A stretch of 64,000 bases of DNA from Spirometra erinaceieuropaei (GCA_902702965.1 CACRXP010000035.1:905231-969230); one strand, 5' to 3'. Positions 13,599 through 25,989 are shown, counted from the first letter of the stretch. Program-made: numbers and translations. The notes: generated from the letters alone by a model not told the origin.

Positions 13599-15239
13599 TC
13601 AAGCTTGCCGATGTTTTCATCTTTGTAGATTAGTCTTCTTCGATTAGTTTTCCTAAGCGCTTAGCGATAGAAAATTACGAGCGAGTTAGAACAAAAGATT
13701 GCCATAAGCGTTAACTAGCGCTTTTTAGGGCGTAAAGGTATGCACATTTACAACACGGACTTTCTAATAAAGGGTAAACTCCCATTTTTCAGAAAATTAT
13801 GTGCCTGTCTGCACCATGCCACGCGCGATTTACATGTACTAAGAAATCGACTCACATATTGACGACGGTCTAGGGTAAAACCCTCTGCCACATGTGCATG
13901 CACTAACGTGCATATGTATCCGATGTCAATATAAGGTAGAGTTGATTGCCGCCAAAACTTTTTAACTCCTTCAATGGGGAAATAACCAATCAACAAACCT
14001 CTGCTTTCTTAATCTCCTCAGAACTGAGGTGTTTACAAGAATACCCAGCGGGAACACTGGGGACGCACTGGTGAGCCGAACGTCTCGAACCTGTGTCATT
14101 CAGCGGCGGAATGTCGGCCAAGCACATGTCTAGACTTTTGGCGAGTAACCCTGTTGCTAGTAAATGATACAACACACGTAATCACTGTCTACGGAGTGAA
14201 GAAGGCTATTTACGCAACGCGTCGAGCATTAAGTAAACAACCCACAAGATAATTCGGACCGCCCGTTTGGATGTCAGTCATCGCTGTTCGTTAGGTTTGC
14301 CACCTCTACTATTCACTGAACCCCAATATAAACATTGAGGAAAAAATAATCTCCAAGGTGGGTAAAACAGAAACTGGGGCGATTTATGTTCCGTAGCATG
14401 TCGACATCTGAAAACGAATCCTTACCCAGGAGCAAACTGATCATATATAGGAGGAATAGCCCATTGAGCAAAAAGCATATTTATGCTTGTTTTTACACAA
14501 TGTTAATGTGAAAACAGTTATTTACTTCTGTGGAGGGGTTGCAAAACCCACCTTCCTTCATCCCCCTTTGAAGGGCGCTAAGTTAACTCTCAAGTCGTAC
14601 TTGGAAGGATGTGATATTCCGGTTCATAAAGGCTCTCGGTTGGAGAATAGTGCGCTATTCGCCAGCAACTGCATGGAATCGGACATCGCCACGTTTCAAA
14701 AGTCGGTTATCTGGGCGTATCCATTATGTCAGATATATTCCAAACTGCTGTGCCAGTAACCCGGGATGGCCGTCACCTGATCAATTTACGGGTCACGAGT
14801 GTCCCGATGCTTATTTTCTGCTAACCTAGGGACAGATATGACAGGCTAATGACGGTCAGTATGTCAGAAACGGTCATCTCGATCCACCTTTGTTCGTATT
14901 CCCCCCTCGCATTACAGATCGCTGTCTGACTGCCCAAGAGGGCTCTACATTGAGCCCTAAGGCGCAACAGCATGAGTACATGCCGTAACCTGGCCGGTGA
15001 ATGCCCGAGTGGGATTTTTCCGAATCGAAGTTCATAATGCACTGATGCGGCGAATTTCCACGCGCACCACTTTTTCAAGCCCAATAATGGTAACTCACCG
15101 AATGTAAGGCATGTCTGGGGATTTAGAAGTTACTTTTTCTTCTAGGCCCCATTGCACGTTCACAGACCTCAACATTATTCATGGTTAAATGAAAACGATT
15201 ACATCATTCATTAGGAGGTCAAGTAACAGAATAAAGCAA

Positions 15240-15430
15240 CCACCGTCGGACAGGAGAATAAGTACCACTGTACCCCAAGAGATCTTGCGTTAAATTTCAG
15301 GGTATTTCTCCTCGTCTTCTGACTTTGGCCCTAACCGTGACCCCAACTCTCCTGTAATTTAGCATATGCCCACGTGTAATACGGGGGTGCTTATAACCAT
15401 GCCCCACAGCGACCACTTCATAATCATGGT
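15240..15430. repeat. F2: second copy of the F repeat
   Basis: ACTGTACCCCAAGAGATCTTGCG, CCCTAACCGTGACCCCAAC, CTGTAATTTAGCATATG, GTAATACGGGGGTGC and ATGCCCCACAGC match F1. The first block also matches 26618-26665. Confidence 0.5.
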
Positions 15431-15667
15431 CGTAATGCACTTGTCCCATACAAACTGAGTCGGCCATAGCTAATTTGAATTCACAGTTCAATTAATAAAT
15501 TGAGCAAAATCCCCCAAAATACTTATCAATTACACGTGTAGATTGATTAATTAACGAATCTTGCTTGGGGGTCAGCTTACCGTATCGGGTTTGGTGGATT
15601 CCATACGTTGTGGTAGGCTTGGGCAGGTCACTTGACCCAAATGTTTTTAAATTCACGACTGACGGTT

Positions 15668-15786
15668 GCGCCTTGTAGTTCAGGTCGCTAGGGCGTTGGC
15701 TGTACCCAAGCCTTCTCCTTGCTGTTTTAGGTTCGACTCCCACCGAGGTCGTAGAGGTTTTCGCACTTGGGTCCAAATAATAAAGT
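15668..15786 (+). mobile_element. T3: second tRNA-like SINE family
   Basis: GCGCCTTGTAGTTCAGGTCG (A box), GTTGGCTGTACCCAAGCC and TTAGGTTCGACTCCCACCG (B box), followed by GGTTTTCGCACTTGGGTCC and AATAATAAA. Head and body align with T2, which shows that the unit extends beyond the tRNA-like part. Confidence 0.65.
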
Positions 15787-17243
15787 TGTGTTCGTCAAAA
15801 ATTGTTGATTCACGTAGTCCGCCTTTTGTAACCTATCGACAAAGTTGTGTTCCTAGTGTGAAATCTTACCCCTAATTCTTTAGCATTTACGATTGGTGCA
15901 GTATTCCTTACCTCACTGTTTGGCTAGGATTTCGGTTCTGTGGCGTAAGTCAGTCCGTTTTTCTGCACAAGAGAATGGAAACTAATCGCGTTTGCGTGAG
16001 AAAAACTGTTTACCGCAAAACGAGTCAGACGGGACCAGACAACAAGAGTGGTCAAGGTATGCCTCTCACAGTTATAGGGCAAATTAATATGATCGCGTCT
16101 CTTCGAATGTTGACTGCCAGTGTAACGTATTTCGTGTTCAGGTTGAAGTGCTTATCATCTACGACCGTTTGATTGACGAAAACTCAGTGATTAGCATCCA
16201 CAAATCGATTCACTTCGATTGTCGACGGACTAAAGTCACCTTTAGCCTTCTACGTGTGCTTACGGAGTGGGAACTAAAGGATTTTAAGTGGAACGAGATT
16301 CGAAATTACTTGCAATGGAAATTAACAGGAAAGGAACCAAACGCCGCTCAAAGAAATTGAACACAGCGGTTTCGTGAAAACTACCGCAAGATTAAGTAAA
16401 TTGGAGGTAAGACAGGCTATAAAACTTAGGTAAAAAAGTAGTACTACGTGACGTATCTGAGGGAATCAGTGACGTACACACTATCAGGCGAGCCATGTCG
16501 TTGAAATTGTCAAGGGTTGCAGTCCACAGGATCATACGGGGTTCGTCGCTATGTGGCCTATTCTGAGCACGTGAGTGGTTGTTCTAATCCTTGCAGCTAT
16601 CACATGTCAGCTACACTAACGTCAAGCTATGTAATTGCGCAGTGCAGGAAATCAAGTGCACGTCAACCAGGGACGGTGGGGGGACTTTTGGCATTTCTCT
16701 CAGTGGCGACGGGGGTGTTTGCCTTTTGCTTTGGAATGAGGCCTTCCTTCTGAGAAACAAGAGTTATTTTCCGGATGTTTGTCATGACTAGAAAATGCGA
16801 CCTCATTTTGTAAATGCGCACCGTGAGCTTTGGAGACATGTGCAGCATGTGCAAACAAACCCGCCTGTAGAGGTACCTTGTTCCTGAGGCGTCACGTAGC
16901 TTCAATAGTTTTGAGATGCAGAAATAGAGTTTTCCTAGCGGCTATGTTTTTCGCTCTCAAAACGAAGATCTTTCGATCTGAAAACCTTCTTTATCACCAT
17001 TGACTTTGATTAGAAGTTCTAGAACGACCAAGTAGTTCCTGGATTATGTTTTAAAAACCAAACTCCCGCCTCCGCTGATTTCAAATAAATGAGAAGCGGG
17101 GCGGTAAGTTGACGGTTTTGGGATTTAGCAGCCATATTTCTCCCCCGCCCCCTCATTCCTACCTTAACGCAAGAAACCGTTTGTCTGGTCGACTGATACT
17201 ACATTTTTTGGCTCATTATAGACATCGAAGCTAAACAAATACG

Positions 17244-18223
17244 TATGGTAGATGTGCTATCTCATGAAATGTCAACCAAAATTTCGAAATGCGTTCTCGT
17301 TTCGAAAAGATAAATTAAGTAGTGTTGTAAAACTAGTCATGATGCAGCATAAATCTATAATGATCCAGTTACCTCAGGGTGTCGCCTTTCGAAAGAACTT
17401 ATTTTCGGCTGCATGCAAGATCTATACTCTGCAGAAAATGACCATTAGGGTAGCATGCAATTTTCTCATTGACTTTCGATGCCCTTGAAAATTCAATTAT
17501 ATTTCATGGAAATCATGCATAAAAATATTCATTCTTTTACTTATTCGGTAGAAAATCACGTCTTCTTCCAATTTCATGCTCAAAAGAAGAGTAAAATTCG
17601 GCTTTAAAAAGTTTCTAATTGTGAGATGGCTGTTCATGATACGTCATGTATCTGCATTTACGAGTGTGGCTTGTAAAGTTAACAATATTGCTCAAATCCA
17701 CTGCTTAATTTTATGAACCTCATATGGTCTTCTCTTAACACCGTAGAGAAATGCATGGTCTTCCGTACACGGAAAATATACATCTTGTAGTTTTGAAACC
17801 CTGAATGCAAGTGTAGCAGCAGGTCGGGTTCAAAATTATTCGGGAATTAGAAAAGTTCTTTAAAACCGAATTATACTCTTCTTTTGAGTATGAAATTGGA
17901 AGAAGACGTGATTTTCTACCGAAGAAGTTAAAGAATGAATATTTTTATGCATGTTTTCCATGAAATATAATTGAATTTTCAAGAACATGGAAAATCAATG
18001 GGAAAATTGCATGCTACATAAGTAGTCATTTTTTGCAGAGTATAGATCTTGCATGCAGTCGAAAATAAGTTCTTTCGAAAGCCGACACCCTGAGGTAACT
18101 AGATCATTATAGATTTATGCAGCATCATAATTAGTTTGACAACACTACTTAATTTATCTTTTGGAAACGAGAACGCATTTCGAAATTTCGGTTGACATTT
18201 CACGAGTTAGCCCGTCTACTGTA
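17244..18223. mobile_element. P1: full-length palindromic (fold-back) element
   Basis: This 980-bp element has left and right thirds (about 17244-17614 and 17855-18223) that are inverted copies of each other, around a ~240-bp non-palindromic loop. The termini read inward as TA-TGGTAGATGTGC and TA-CAGTAGACGGGC, variants of the family end TACAGTAGGTGGGCTAACTC. The arms share blocks such as the ATTTCATGGAAAACATGCAT type and the CTACTTAAGTAG-like core. TA at both ends and the CAGT start resemble Tc1/mariner-type non-autonomous elements, which is an inference. The loop, read on the minus strand (17679-17846), is an open frame of 56 codons shared with other copies. Confidence 0.88.
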
Positions 18224-18641
18224 TCAAAGGTTCCGAATGGAATGGATACTCGCATTAACTATTCATCACTACAATGTTGAATCCGTATTTTTAAACCGTG
18301 CTTCCACATTTTCTGCAGAAAATTTTATATTTCCCAAATAACCTCGACAGGATTTGCGGGCTCCCTACCTGATGATGCTGAGCTATGTGCTCTAAATAAC
18401 GAAACTTGCGTCATACGGCAGTTGTCCGTGCATATTAGTAGAGTAAGCGTCAAAATAACGCGAAAGGCTCAAAGAGAATGGCGTGGAATGTGGCCGAAAC
18501 AACAAAATCGCATGACATGACACAAACATCTACCGAGCACTTTCTGCAACTAAATGCCGACAAGGGACAATTGATTCGGTAGCAATGTCTTCTACATTTA
18601 TAAATCGGTAGTTTTCCGTCGTGATAGACGGAGATCACTAC

Positions 18642-19625
18642 TACAGTAGGTGAGCCAACTCATGAAATATCAACCGAAATTCCGAAATGCGTGTTCGTTT
18701 CGAAAAGATTAATTAGGTAGGGTTGTAAAACTAATTATCTTGCAGCATAATTCTATAATAATTCAGCTACCGTAGAATGCCGTCTTTCGTAGGAACTTCT
18801 ATCCGGCTACATGCAAAAACTATACCTTGTAAAAATAACTACTTAGGTAGCATGCGTTTTCCTCACTGATTTTCGATGCCCTTAAAAATTCAATTTTATT
18901 TCATGGAAAACATGCACAAAAATATTCATTCTGTTGCTTATTCGGTAGAAAATGATATCTTATAATTTTATACTCGAAGGAGGGTTTCAATTCGGTTTTC
19001 AAAAGCTTTTCCAATTCCCGAATCATTTTGAACCCGAATTGCCGTTACACATAAATTCAGGGTTTCCAAACTACAAGCCGTATATTTTCCGCATACGGAA
19101 AGCCACATATTTTCCTACGGTAATAAAGGGGGACCATGTAGGGTTCATAAAATTTAGCAGTGAATTTGAGCCATATTGTTTACAAGCCACATCGGTAAAT
19201 GCAGAGGCATGACGTTTTATGAACGGCCGTTTCACGGTATTACAAAATCACATAATCTGAAACTTTTTTAAACCGAATTATACTCTTCCTTCGAGTATTA
19301 CATTGGAAGATGTCATTTTCTATCGAAGGAGCAACAGACTGAATATTTTTGTGCATGTTTTCCATGAAATAAAAATGAATTTTTAAGGACATAGGAAATC
19401 AATGAGAAAATTGCGTCTTCTTATGTAGTCATTTTTAGAGAGTATGGTTTTTGCATGCCGCCAGAAAGAGGTTAATTCGGTAGCCGGCGTCCTGAGATAA
19501 CTGAATTATTATAGTATTACGCTACATGATGACTGGTCTTACAACCTTACTTAATTAGCCTTTTTGAAACAAGAACGCATTTCAAAATTTCGACGGACAT
19601 TTCATGAGTTAGCCCACCTACTGTA
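18642..19625. mobile_element. P2: full-length palindromic element, abutting X block
   Basis: This 984-bp copy starts TACAGTAGGTGAGCCAACTC and ends with the inverted form ...CCCACCTACTGTA. Its loop lies in the opposite orientation to that of P1. The loop reading frame on the plus strand runs from 19015 and, with in-frame arm sequence, gives the longest open stretch of the family (ATT start at 18952 to TGA at 19212, 86 codons), including PYIFRIRKATYFPT. At its right end it joins the X block with no gap. Confidence 0.88.
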
Positions 19626-20337
19626 TAAAAATACCAACGTTTATGAGCTCTGTATGCCACCTTGACAGCATAGAGAAATGCATGACTTCTATTATTTGAA
19701 ACGTATACAAATTTTGTTTTTGGAAACCCTTAACACAAATGTAACTGTAGTTTGGCCTCGAAATTTTTCGAGAATAAAAATTTTTTTTACAAATAGATGA
19801 TACCATTTTTTTCGAGTTAAACGTGGACGAAATGTACTCTGCCACAAAATGAATACCAGGAGGGATATTTAGTGGATGTTTTCTACGAAGAGTGTTTGAA
19901 TTTTGGCAGTAGTAAAAACGCCATTCCCAGGTGGCATGTCGAAAGAAGGAGACGCGCTCACCAAGAGAGGTTTATTTGAGGTCTGACGGTCCGAGTAATG
20001 ATTCCGCCTACAGGGTCTGGAGTATCGTGCGCACAGGTCTCATTACATGGCACATTTCGCTTGCTGCGTAGGCCGCCTACGCGCACCGTGGGTTGAATTT
20101 ACAAGAGCATCAGAAATCAGCGAAAAATCATAGTTAGTCATTCTTAGAGAGTTCGATTTCAGGGGGCGGCCGGAAAGACGCGGCTTCAATGGCGACACTT
20201 TGGCGAAAATGCAATATCTTGAGATTCCGCCACACAAAAAACGATACTAAGCCCCTCTCCCTCTAGGTGCATCTTCCTAACCGAAATCACATTTTAGAGG
20301 CTCAACTGGTATCACGCGAGTTAGGTCACCTACTGTA
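19626..20337 (-). mobile_element. X1: companion block of P, highly similar to X2 at 51063
   Basis: This 712-bp block follows P2 directly and ends at 20337 with a P-like terminus (...CACCTACTGTA). Its sequence matches 51063-51760 on the opposite strand closely over the whole length, by eye well above 90%. Only the outer end resembles P; the rest is not palindromic and I recognise no protein in it. The 60-codon open frames in it are shared by both copies but look unlike a known family. The similarity continues for a further ~180 bp past the terminus (20338-20516 against 50888-51062). Confidence 0.75.
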
Positions 20338-20514
20338 CATGCTGAACAGACCGTTTTCAGCGAGTGACGTCAGCACGTCCGCAACACTAAGTAATCAGAG
20401 CTGAGAAGACGAATGCTCCACAACAGCCTGACTCCGGGACCTCAGTAAGTAGTCCTCAAGAAGGGGTGCGCCAGGATGTTTTATTAGTTAAAGTGTTTGT
20501 TTTAAGTGCTTTCA

Positions 20515-21140
20515 GCTTTAAAAAACTTCAAATTCCCGAATAATTTTGAACTCGACCTGCCGTTGCATTCGCATTCAGGCTTTCCGAACTACAATCCGTA
20601 TATTTTCCGCGTACGGAAAACCATACCTTTCTCTACGGCATTGAGAGGAGACTATGTGGAATTCATAAAATGCAGGAGTGGATTTGAACCATATTTTTAA
20701 CTTTACAGGACACATTGGTAAATGAAGAGGCATGACGTTTCAAAAACGACCATTTCACGGTATTATAAATCCCACAGTTATAACCGAATTGTACCCTTCC
20801 TCCGAATATAAAATCGGAAGAAGACGTAATTATCTAACGAATGAGCAAAAGGATGAATATTTTTATGCATGCTTTCCATGAAATATAATTGAAGTTTTAA
20901 GGGCATCGAAAAGCAATGAGAAAAATGCATGCCACCCAAGTAGTCATTTTTACAGATTATAGTTTTTGCACGTTGCCGGAAAGAAGTTTGTTCGAAAGAG
21001 GGCATTCTGAGGTATCTGAATTATTATAGAATTATGCTGCAGGATACTTAACTTTGCAACCCTACTTAATTAATCTTTTCGAAAGGGAAACTCATTTCGG
21101 AATTTCGGTCGACATTTCATGAGCTAGCCCACTTACTGTC
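20515..21140. mobile_element. P3: truncated palindromic element, loop plus right arm
   Basis: This copy begins in the loop and runs to the right terminus (...GCCCACTTACTGTC). The left arm is missing. The loop frame on the plus strand (20533-20700, 56 codons) is open and encodes PYIFRVRKTIPFSTALRGD, ending at the same place as in P1 and P9. Confidence 0.82.
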
Positions 21141-21599
21141 CTTCAAAGGAAGCACTGCCGCCTTAAAAATGAATTTGATACCAGCCTCGCTTCTCACATT
21201 CATCATGTACAACTAGCAAAGCTATATTAAGGCGATTCAAAAACATCCAATAGGAATCCAGGAGAGTACATGGGTGAGTTTTTCTGAGCGCAAAACGGCT
21301 GTTTGCCTGTCACGGGAGCCCGTTAACATACATTTGACGCGTGGTTAACAACACTATCGAGGTATCTGGCCGATGGACTAATGGAGGCTGAAAGTGGCAT
21401 TAATAACTAACTTGGTTCCGCAGCTCCGCGTAGTTTAGTTCGAACGAACCATCCGGTTCTCCAGTCCGGGGTTCCAAGGTAGAACGGAAGGTCCCTACTC
21501 TGTCCATTAATCGGGACAAATCTGTTGTAGTTACTGTCATAAGAGAAAGGGGGGTGTTAGCTACTTTTACGTCTGAGAAGAACGTGATGCACAATAACT

Positions 21600-22010
21600 T
21601 CCCCCACCCCCACATTTTCAGTGCTGGAGCTTTGTTTGGGCAGAGTAGTTGGCCATTCGGAAGCGCGCGCCAATTCTGCTTCTAGTGACAGTCTCAGTGA
21701 CCCAAATGACCGCGTGATTATCACGCCAATAATTGACACTAGTGATATAATTGAGGACATTAACGACTCGGACGTTGGCGCGAAAGCCACCATCGTGCAA
21801 CGTGCGATAATTGATGAATAACGTAGGATTGTGATCGCGTGGTAACTGCATCCTATGGGCTCTGCACCCCTTTTGCGCCCATTACCCTTATCTCTAGCTG
21901 TCTCCGAGACTGGGTTCAAGGGAAAATGCGGAGCATCAGGGAAATAAAATGATCGTCCCAGCGATCGCACCTCCTTGTTCTCATTTGCTACCAGGGACTC
22001 GCCTTTTGGC
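21600..22010. mobile_element. Q2: right half of a Q element, diverged
   Basis: The stretch contains the Q centre (GACATTAACGACTCGGACG), the CATTACCCTTATCTCTAGC block and the right end (GCGATCGCACCTCCTTGTTC), in the order of the right arm of Q6. The left half is missing or unrecognisable. Confidence 0.7.
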
Positions 22011-22470
22011 TTATATTGGCAAATTCTACGTCTGACAAGCATCCGTGTTCTCAGGGGCGGGGGAGAGAAACAACCAAAACACTGGAGTGGGTAAACAAAC
22101 TGGTGGAAATCACCAACAACAGAGTCGACAACTGATTAGGCCGTTCTTGTGTCCGTCAGTTTGTCCAAATGTACACTCAACAACTGCTGAATGTGTCTCC
22201 TGCTTCTCGACAAACCCGAAATTATTCTTTTGAAAAAACTGACTGAGAGCCAAAATAACATCAACTGGCCCTCTTGCTCTCACCGCGGGCTTCAGTTGTA
22301 GTTCTATCACCCTCCTGTGTTGACAACGTTCGCTGTCCGTAGAAGAAGGCGCGTGTTCTATTTTCTGTCGGTGGGACAAGCCAGTTGCCGCCCAGTTTAT
22401 TCTCTGTAAGCGCTCATCTTAGTGCTGAACAATAAAATTGTTGCGACCGGACAGTCTCCTCAGATTTCAG

Positions 22471-22719
22471 CTGATTGTTATATTAAAATCTAAATATGAA
22501 CGTGGATTGAAGAAAGCTATCAAAACACCGACTTTTAAGAGCTCCAGAGTCAGCGTCTCATTGCGAACCTCGTTCAGTTTGACTTCGTCAAATAACAATT
22601 ACCTTCGAAGAAACCCCTCTCACTTATTCGTTCTGCTTCCAGTCCTGACATGGGCAAAAAGCTGTCCCCAGCAGTTTTCAGATACAAATCGGAGCATACC
22701 AAATCGTATCTCCGAATAA
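22471..22719 (+). CDS. Weak exon candidate, basic Ser-rich
   Basis: An AG after CTCCTCAGATTTC (ending 22470) opens a frame to a TAA at 22717-22719. The peptide begins LIVILKSKYERGLKKAIK and then becomes Ser/Arg/Asn-rich. No convincing donor was found, so this would have to be a terminal exon or a chance open frame. It lies just right of a Q repeat. Confidence 0.15.
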   Translation: MIVILKSKYERGLKKAIKTPTFKSSRVSVSLRTSFSLTSSNNNYLRRNPSHLFVLLPVLTWAKSCPQQFSDTNRSIPNRISE

Positions 22720-23064
22720 CCAGAGAAGTCAGATTACCCTTCTAAACTTTCACCGTGCTTCGAGGAAAGGTTCCCGACATCCATCAGACCGCCGGCAGAC
22801 CGGAGAGGTCGTACCTCAGTCCCCTTACTCTAGCCCTAAAACGCTCAGTAGAAGAAACAGACGGCGCCTATTTCCATTCTGGCTTCAGGTGTCTACACTA
22901 CCCTGGTTTTGTCACGCTGTAGTTTATGAAATCTTGACACAGCCTGTGCAAACAGCGTTATTTCTTGTAGGCAGTTAGAGGAATCAGCCGGCAGCTGGCG
23001 CGCAGCCCTGATCACTCGGCCGTCATCTCACCCTAGTCTGTTCAAGCCTGTTGGTCGACTACAG

Positions 23065-23180
23065 GTGAGATTCAGCGCATTGGCTGACCTGGCGTGAAAG
23101 TCCCCGTTTGGGAATACGCATCCATCTGGTGTGTGGCGCGCGAAGACGGGCCGTTTGGCTTTGTCGGTAGCGCTGGCATA
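23065..23180 (+). repeat. G1: GC-rich direct repeat, first copy
   Basis: GGCGTGAAAGTCCCCGTTTG to GGGCCGTTTGGCTTTGTCGG matches 24235-24340 in the same orientation. It lies in the most GC-rich part of the window (22.98-23.54 kb), where several long open frames are composition effects. Confidence 0.55.
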
Positions 23181-23575
23181 CTGCACCACAGAGGTATGTC
23201 ATGGCTATTCCTGCTCCAGTCCTGCCACGTACCCAGTCTGGCCCTGGGAGGTTCTCTAATCAGTGGACTGACTGTCTGCACATCGTGGAATTGCGTCTGG
23301 GGTGAGACCGTCTCTGGCCGGTCTGACGGACACCGCAACCCTACCTGCCCTAAAAGAAAGCCAGTCGCGCCGGAACGATCAGGCCGCCGCCCGGGGCGAT
23401 GCGCCCGCGGCTCTTAAAGCGGGCGCGTGTGCATGTGTGGCCGGCGAGAGTGATTGCGCCAAGGGGAACGGCCGGCGCTCAGGCGCTTCCTTTGTTCTCT
23501 GCCCTTACGACCGCTCTGAGTCATCGTGGGCGCCTTAGTCACGTGATGTTTGTTTTACTGGCGCGTGTGCGTGCT

Positions 23576-23592
23576 GCACACACACACACACG
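23576..23592. repeat. (CA)n tract
   Basis: A run of eight CA units in GC-rich surroundings, between the G1 block and an unremarkable stretch. Confidence 0.85.
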
Positions 23593-24234
23593 TGATTAGC
23601 GTGCACCGAAGGTCCGCCAGGCTTGGCGGACCGACAGGTTGTCCGTCGTGCGCGATGGTGAATCGCAACAGTTGCATAACATTTGTATTCCCCCTATCTC
23701 CTCATTTCCAGCTTTCTGTTTTTTTACGCCTGTGTCAGACCCATTCTGGTTCCGTTGTTACCGTGACCTCACGATATGCAAGTGAAAGAGATGAGCTGGT
23801 GTCGACTAAGGGATCGATGGTTCGGTAGCCGCAAGCGACGAAGTTACGGGGTGGGAGCAGCCATGACTCGCACGTGTGGCTAAGACTTTCGATGCATATG
23901 CCTCTCCCTCTCCCTCCATACCCATCGTGTTTCGGTGGCAAAACGATCAGAGGTGGGCTTTGGCGCAATGACCGGCAATGTTATGCAGCACTTCCACGCG
24001 TGCCATAAATGAATTGATCCCTAACTCCACATGAACCAGCTCTCGTTGAGTGGTCTCAGATCACAGTCCTGAGCAACGCCGAACGATGCCTTCAGTTGGT
24101 AGCTGTCCTAGCCTATGTCTATTAGGCGGTTCATTATGCATTTGGTTGTTTGTGGTCAGGAATCAGCGATAGATAAGGGCTGTATTGACCTCTCTCTCGC
24201 TCCTTCTGCTCCCACGTCCATCGGTTGTCTGTCA

Positions 24235-24340
24235 GCCGACTAGAGATGAGATTTACTGCAGCGGTTGACGAAGCGTGAAAGTTTCCGTCCACGTGTGTGG
24301 CACGTTCAGGCGGGCTGTTTGGTTTTGTCGGCACTTCACC
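24235..24340 (+). repeat. G2: direct repeat, second copy
   Basis: GAAGCGTGAAAGTTTCCGTC to CGGGCTGTTTGGTTTTGTCGG matches G1 over about 100 bp. Confidence 0.55.
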
Positions 24341-24530
24341 TGATCCAGCCTCCAGTCTTCTTGCCTCAGCTGTGAAACTGGGCCCAGGTGGATGAAGAAG
24401 GGAGTGAGATAGGTGCGCTGCAAGTCGAATATCGTTATAAACGAACTCACGCGCAAGTCACTGTCGCCGAGCTCACACTATTATGGGGCACACGGTGGAC
24501 ACTGCCATCAATCACGGTCAACATTTCGGT
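24335..24530 (-). repeat. E5: diverged E-like block
   Basis: GTCTTCTTGCCTCAGCTGTG, CTGGGCCCAGGTGGATGAAG and GGGCACACGGTGGACACTG follow the order of the end part of E2. It directly follows a G repeat. Confidence 0.45.
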
Positions 24531-24948
24531 GAGCTGTGTGTAGGAAAGAAAAAAACGGGGTTCCTCTCTCCCGTTAATCTCTAATTCAGCCTTTCAGCTA
24601 GTAGTGGCCCGAACCATCCGTCCATTTCTCAAATGGATTTGGCCTCCCATCCTCTTCTTGAGGCATCTTCCATATTTGGCAGAAAAACCACAATCAAGAG
24701 ATGCCACAGCAGCCAAACTATTCTCGTGGGAATAGCATTGCACCTGTCAGCTACCCTCCAGTAGCCTACGCTCAGGTCACTTGGATTAGGGTGAGATGAG
24801 TTTACTCAGAAATACCTCACTCCCTTTCTCTGCCTTGCATTAATGCTACAGTAGCATGACTACTCCGATAAATTGCCTGAATGCTGTACATTGATAGTCA
24901 TCTTGCTGACCTACACACGCCACAAAAACAGTTACTTCCGTCTCACAG

Positions 24949-25153
24949 CCGCGCCGGACTTTATTCGCACATCCTGCACAGTCCAAGATATAAGCCGCTC
25001 TTTACATCTAATTCGCCATATAGCCGCATTTCTGTGCCCAAAAGCACAACAGTTGTCTTCAAGAGTAGAAGGTCAGCCAGTCTGCCGCCCGATACAAAAC
25101 GGAAGTTGAATTGCGCAGAAAGTGTATTACCTGCCTCGAGCAGAGATACGTGA
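24949..25153 (+). CDS. Candidate terminal exon, basic Ser-rich tail, unrecognised
   Basis: A clean acceptor (CTTCCGTCTCACAG, AG at 24947-24948) opens a frame that runs to a TGA at 25151-25153. After one base completing a split codon (phase 2 entry), the translation begins RAGLYSHILHSPRYKPLF and continues through basic, Ser/Pro-rich sequence around VVFKSRRSASLPPDTKRK, which looks like a disordered C-terminal tail. A GAG/GTAGTA donor lies exactly at the stop, so an internal exon in another frame cannot be excluded, but those frames contain stops. The block sits just left of the E repeat at 25200. No homologue was recognised. Confidence 0.3.
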
Positions 25154-25199
25154 GGTAGTAGTATGAAGAAAACTGCATTCATAGGCAAATTTCGGCTAG

Positions 25200-25655
25200 A
25201 GCCTAGGCTTGCGACAGTTCAATCGTCGATTCCGACGATGTCCACCGTGCGCTACGCAGCAAGGAGAGAGCTGAGACGGTGAATTAAGCGGGATTTAGTT
25301 TATAGTGAATGTATGCATGCGCAGCATCTACCGCACTCTTTCTTCCCAACTCCCCACCTTGACAAGGTGTCAAGACAGATTCAAGAAGACCGGAGACGGG
25401 GGGACGCATGTGGCTGGCACGGCCGTACCCGCACTTAGACGTGCCACCACAACCCCTGCTCCACAACATACACTCGACCAGGATTTTTCACCAACAACAA
25501 CACCCCAACAGAGTTCATATGGACGAGGATGATGACTGGGCAGCCATGCCCGCCACCTGTATGCCCAGCGGGGAGCGCAAGCGCATCTACCGGCAGGGAA
25601 CTGCCAGCGCATTCCAGGCATACCACCATGGCTTGCCGGTACTGGCATAGCACAC
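25200..25655 (+). repeat. E1: GC-rich interspersed repeat with an acidic peptide frame
   Basis: This block matches 34658-35146 on the opposite strand over most of its length. Its left end contains GTGCGCTACGCAGCAAGG. In one frame it encodes MDEDDDWAAMPATC, a peptide also seen in E2 and E3, followed by a region where the copies are frame-shifted against each other. The protein family was not recognised. It lies next to further GC-rich repeats at 23.0-24.5 kb. Confidence 0.6.
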
Positions 25656-25989
25656 GCCTAAGGACCCAGGCTTGCACTCAATCGAAGACAGACAGTGGTG
25701 GGACACCGTGCTAAACCTGGTAGATGCCGCATTTGAGAGCATTTTCCGGCAGGGCTGCACCAAACGGCCGTTATTGTTTGTACTCTACAAGCCGTACTAC
25801 GCCTCATTGCTTTTATATGCATGCGCGAAAGTCCACGGCGGGAATAGTGCCTCATTCGAGGGTTAACATATCTTTGGTTTTCCGCCCGCTGCTGCGCTGG
25901 GGGTGTCCATTTTGGCATCTGGCATTCTTAGTTATTTTTGGAATTTAAGTCAACTGCAGTAGCTTTGAGTCCAGGAAAAGGTTACCAGT

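Larger units (their letters stand above)
13599..17243. other. No gene recognised, apart from F2 and T3
   Basis: Several 60-90 codon open frames (for example 14487-14759 and 16148-16360, plus) lack splice support and known motifs. The region is typical non-coding background. Confidence 0.55.

Noticed and set aside
21557..22042. 161-codon minus-strand open frame
   Set aside because: It covers the Q2 repeat, and the homologous part of Q6 shows the same kind of frame by symmetry; no protein motif is visible.
23094..23417. 107-codon plus-strand frame and overlapping frames in the GC-rich block
   Set aside because: High GC lowers stop frequency on both strands; several overlapping frames are open at once, and part of the block is the G/E repeats.
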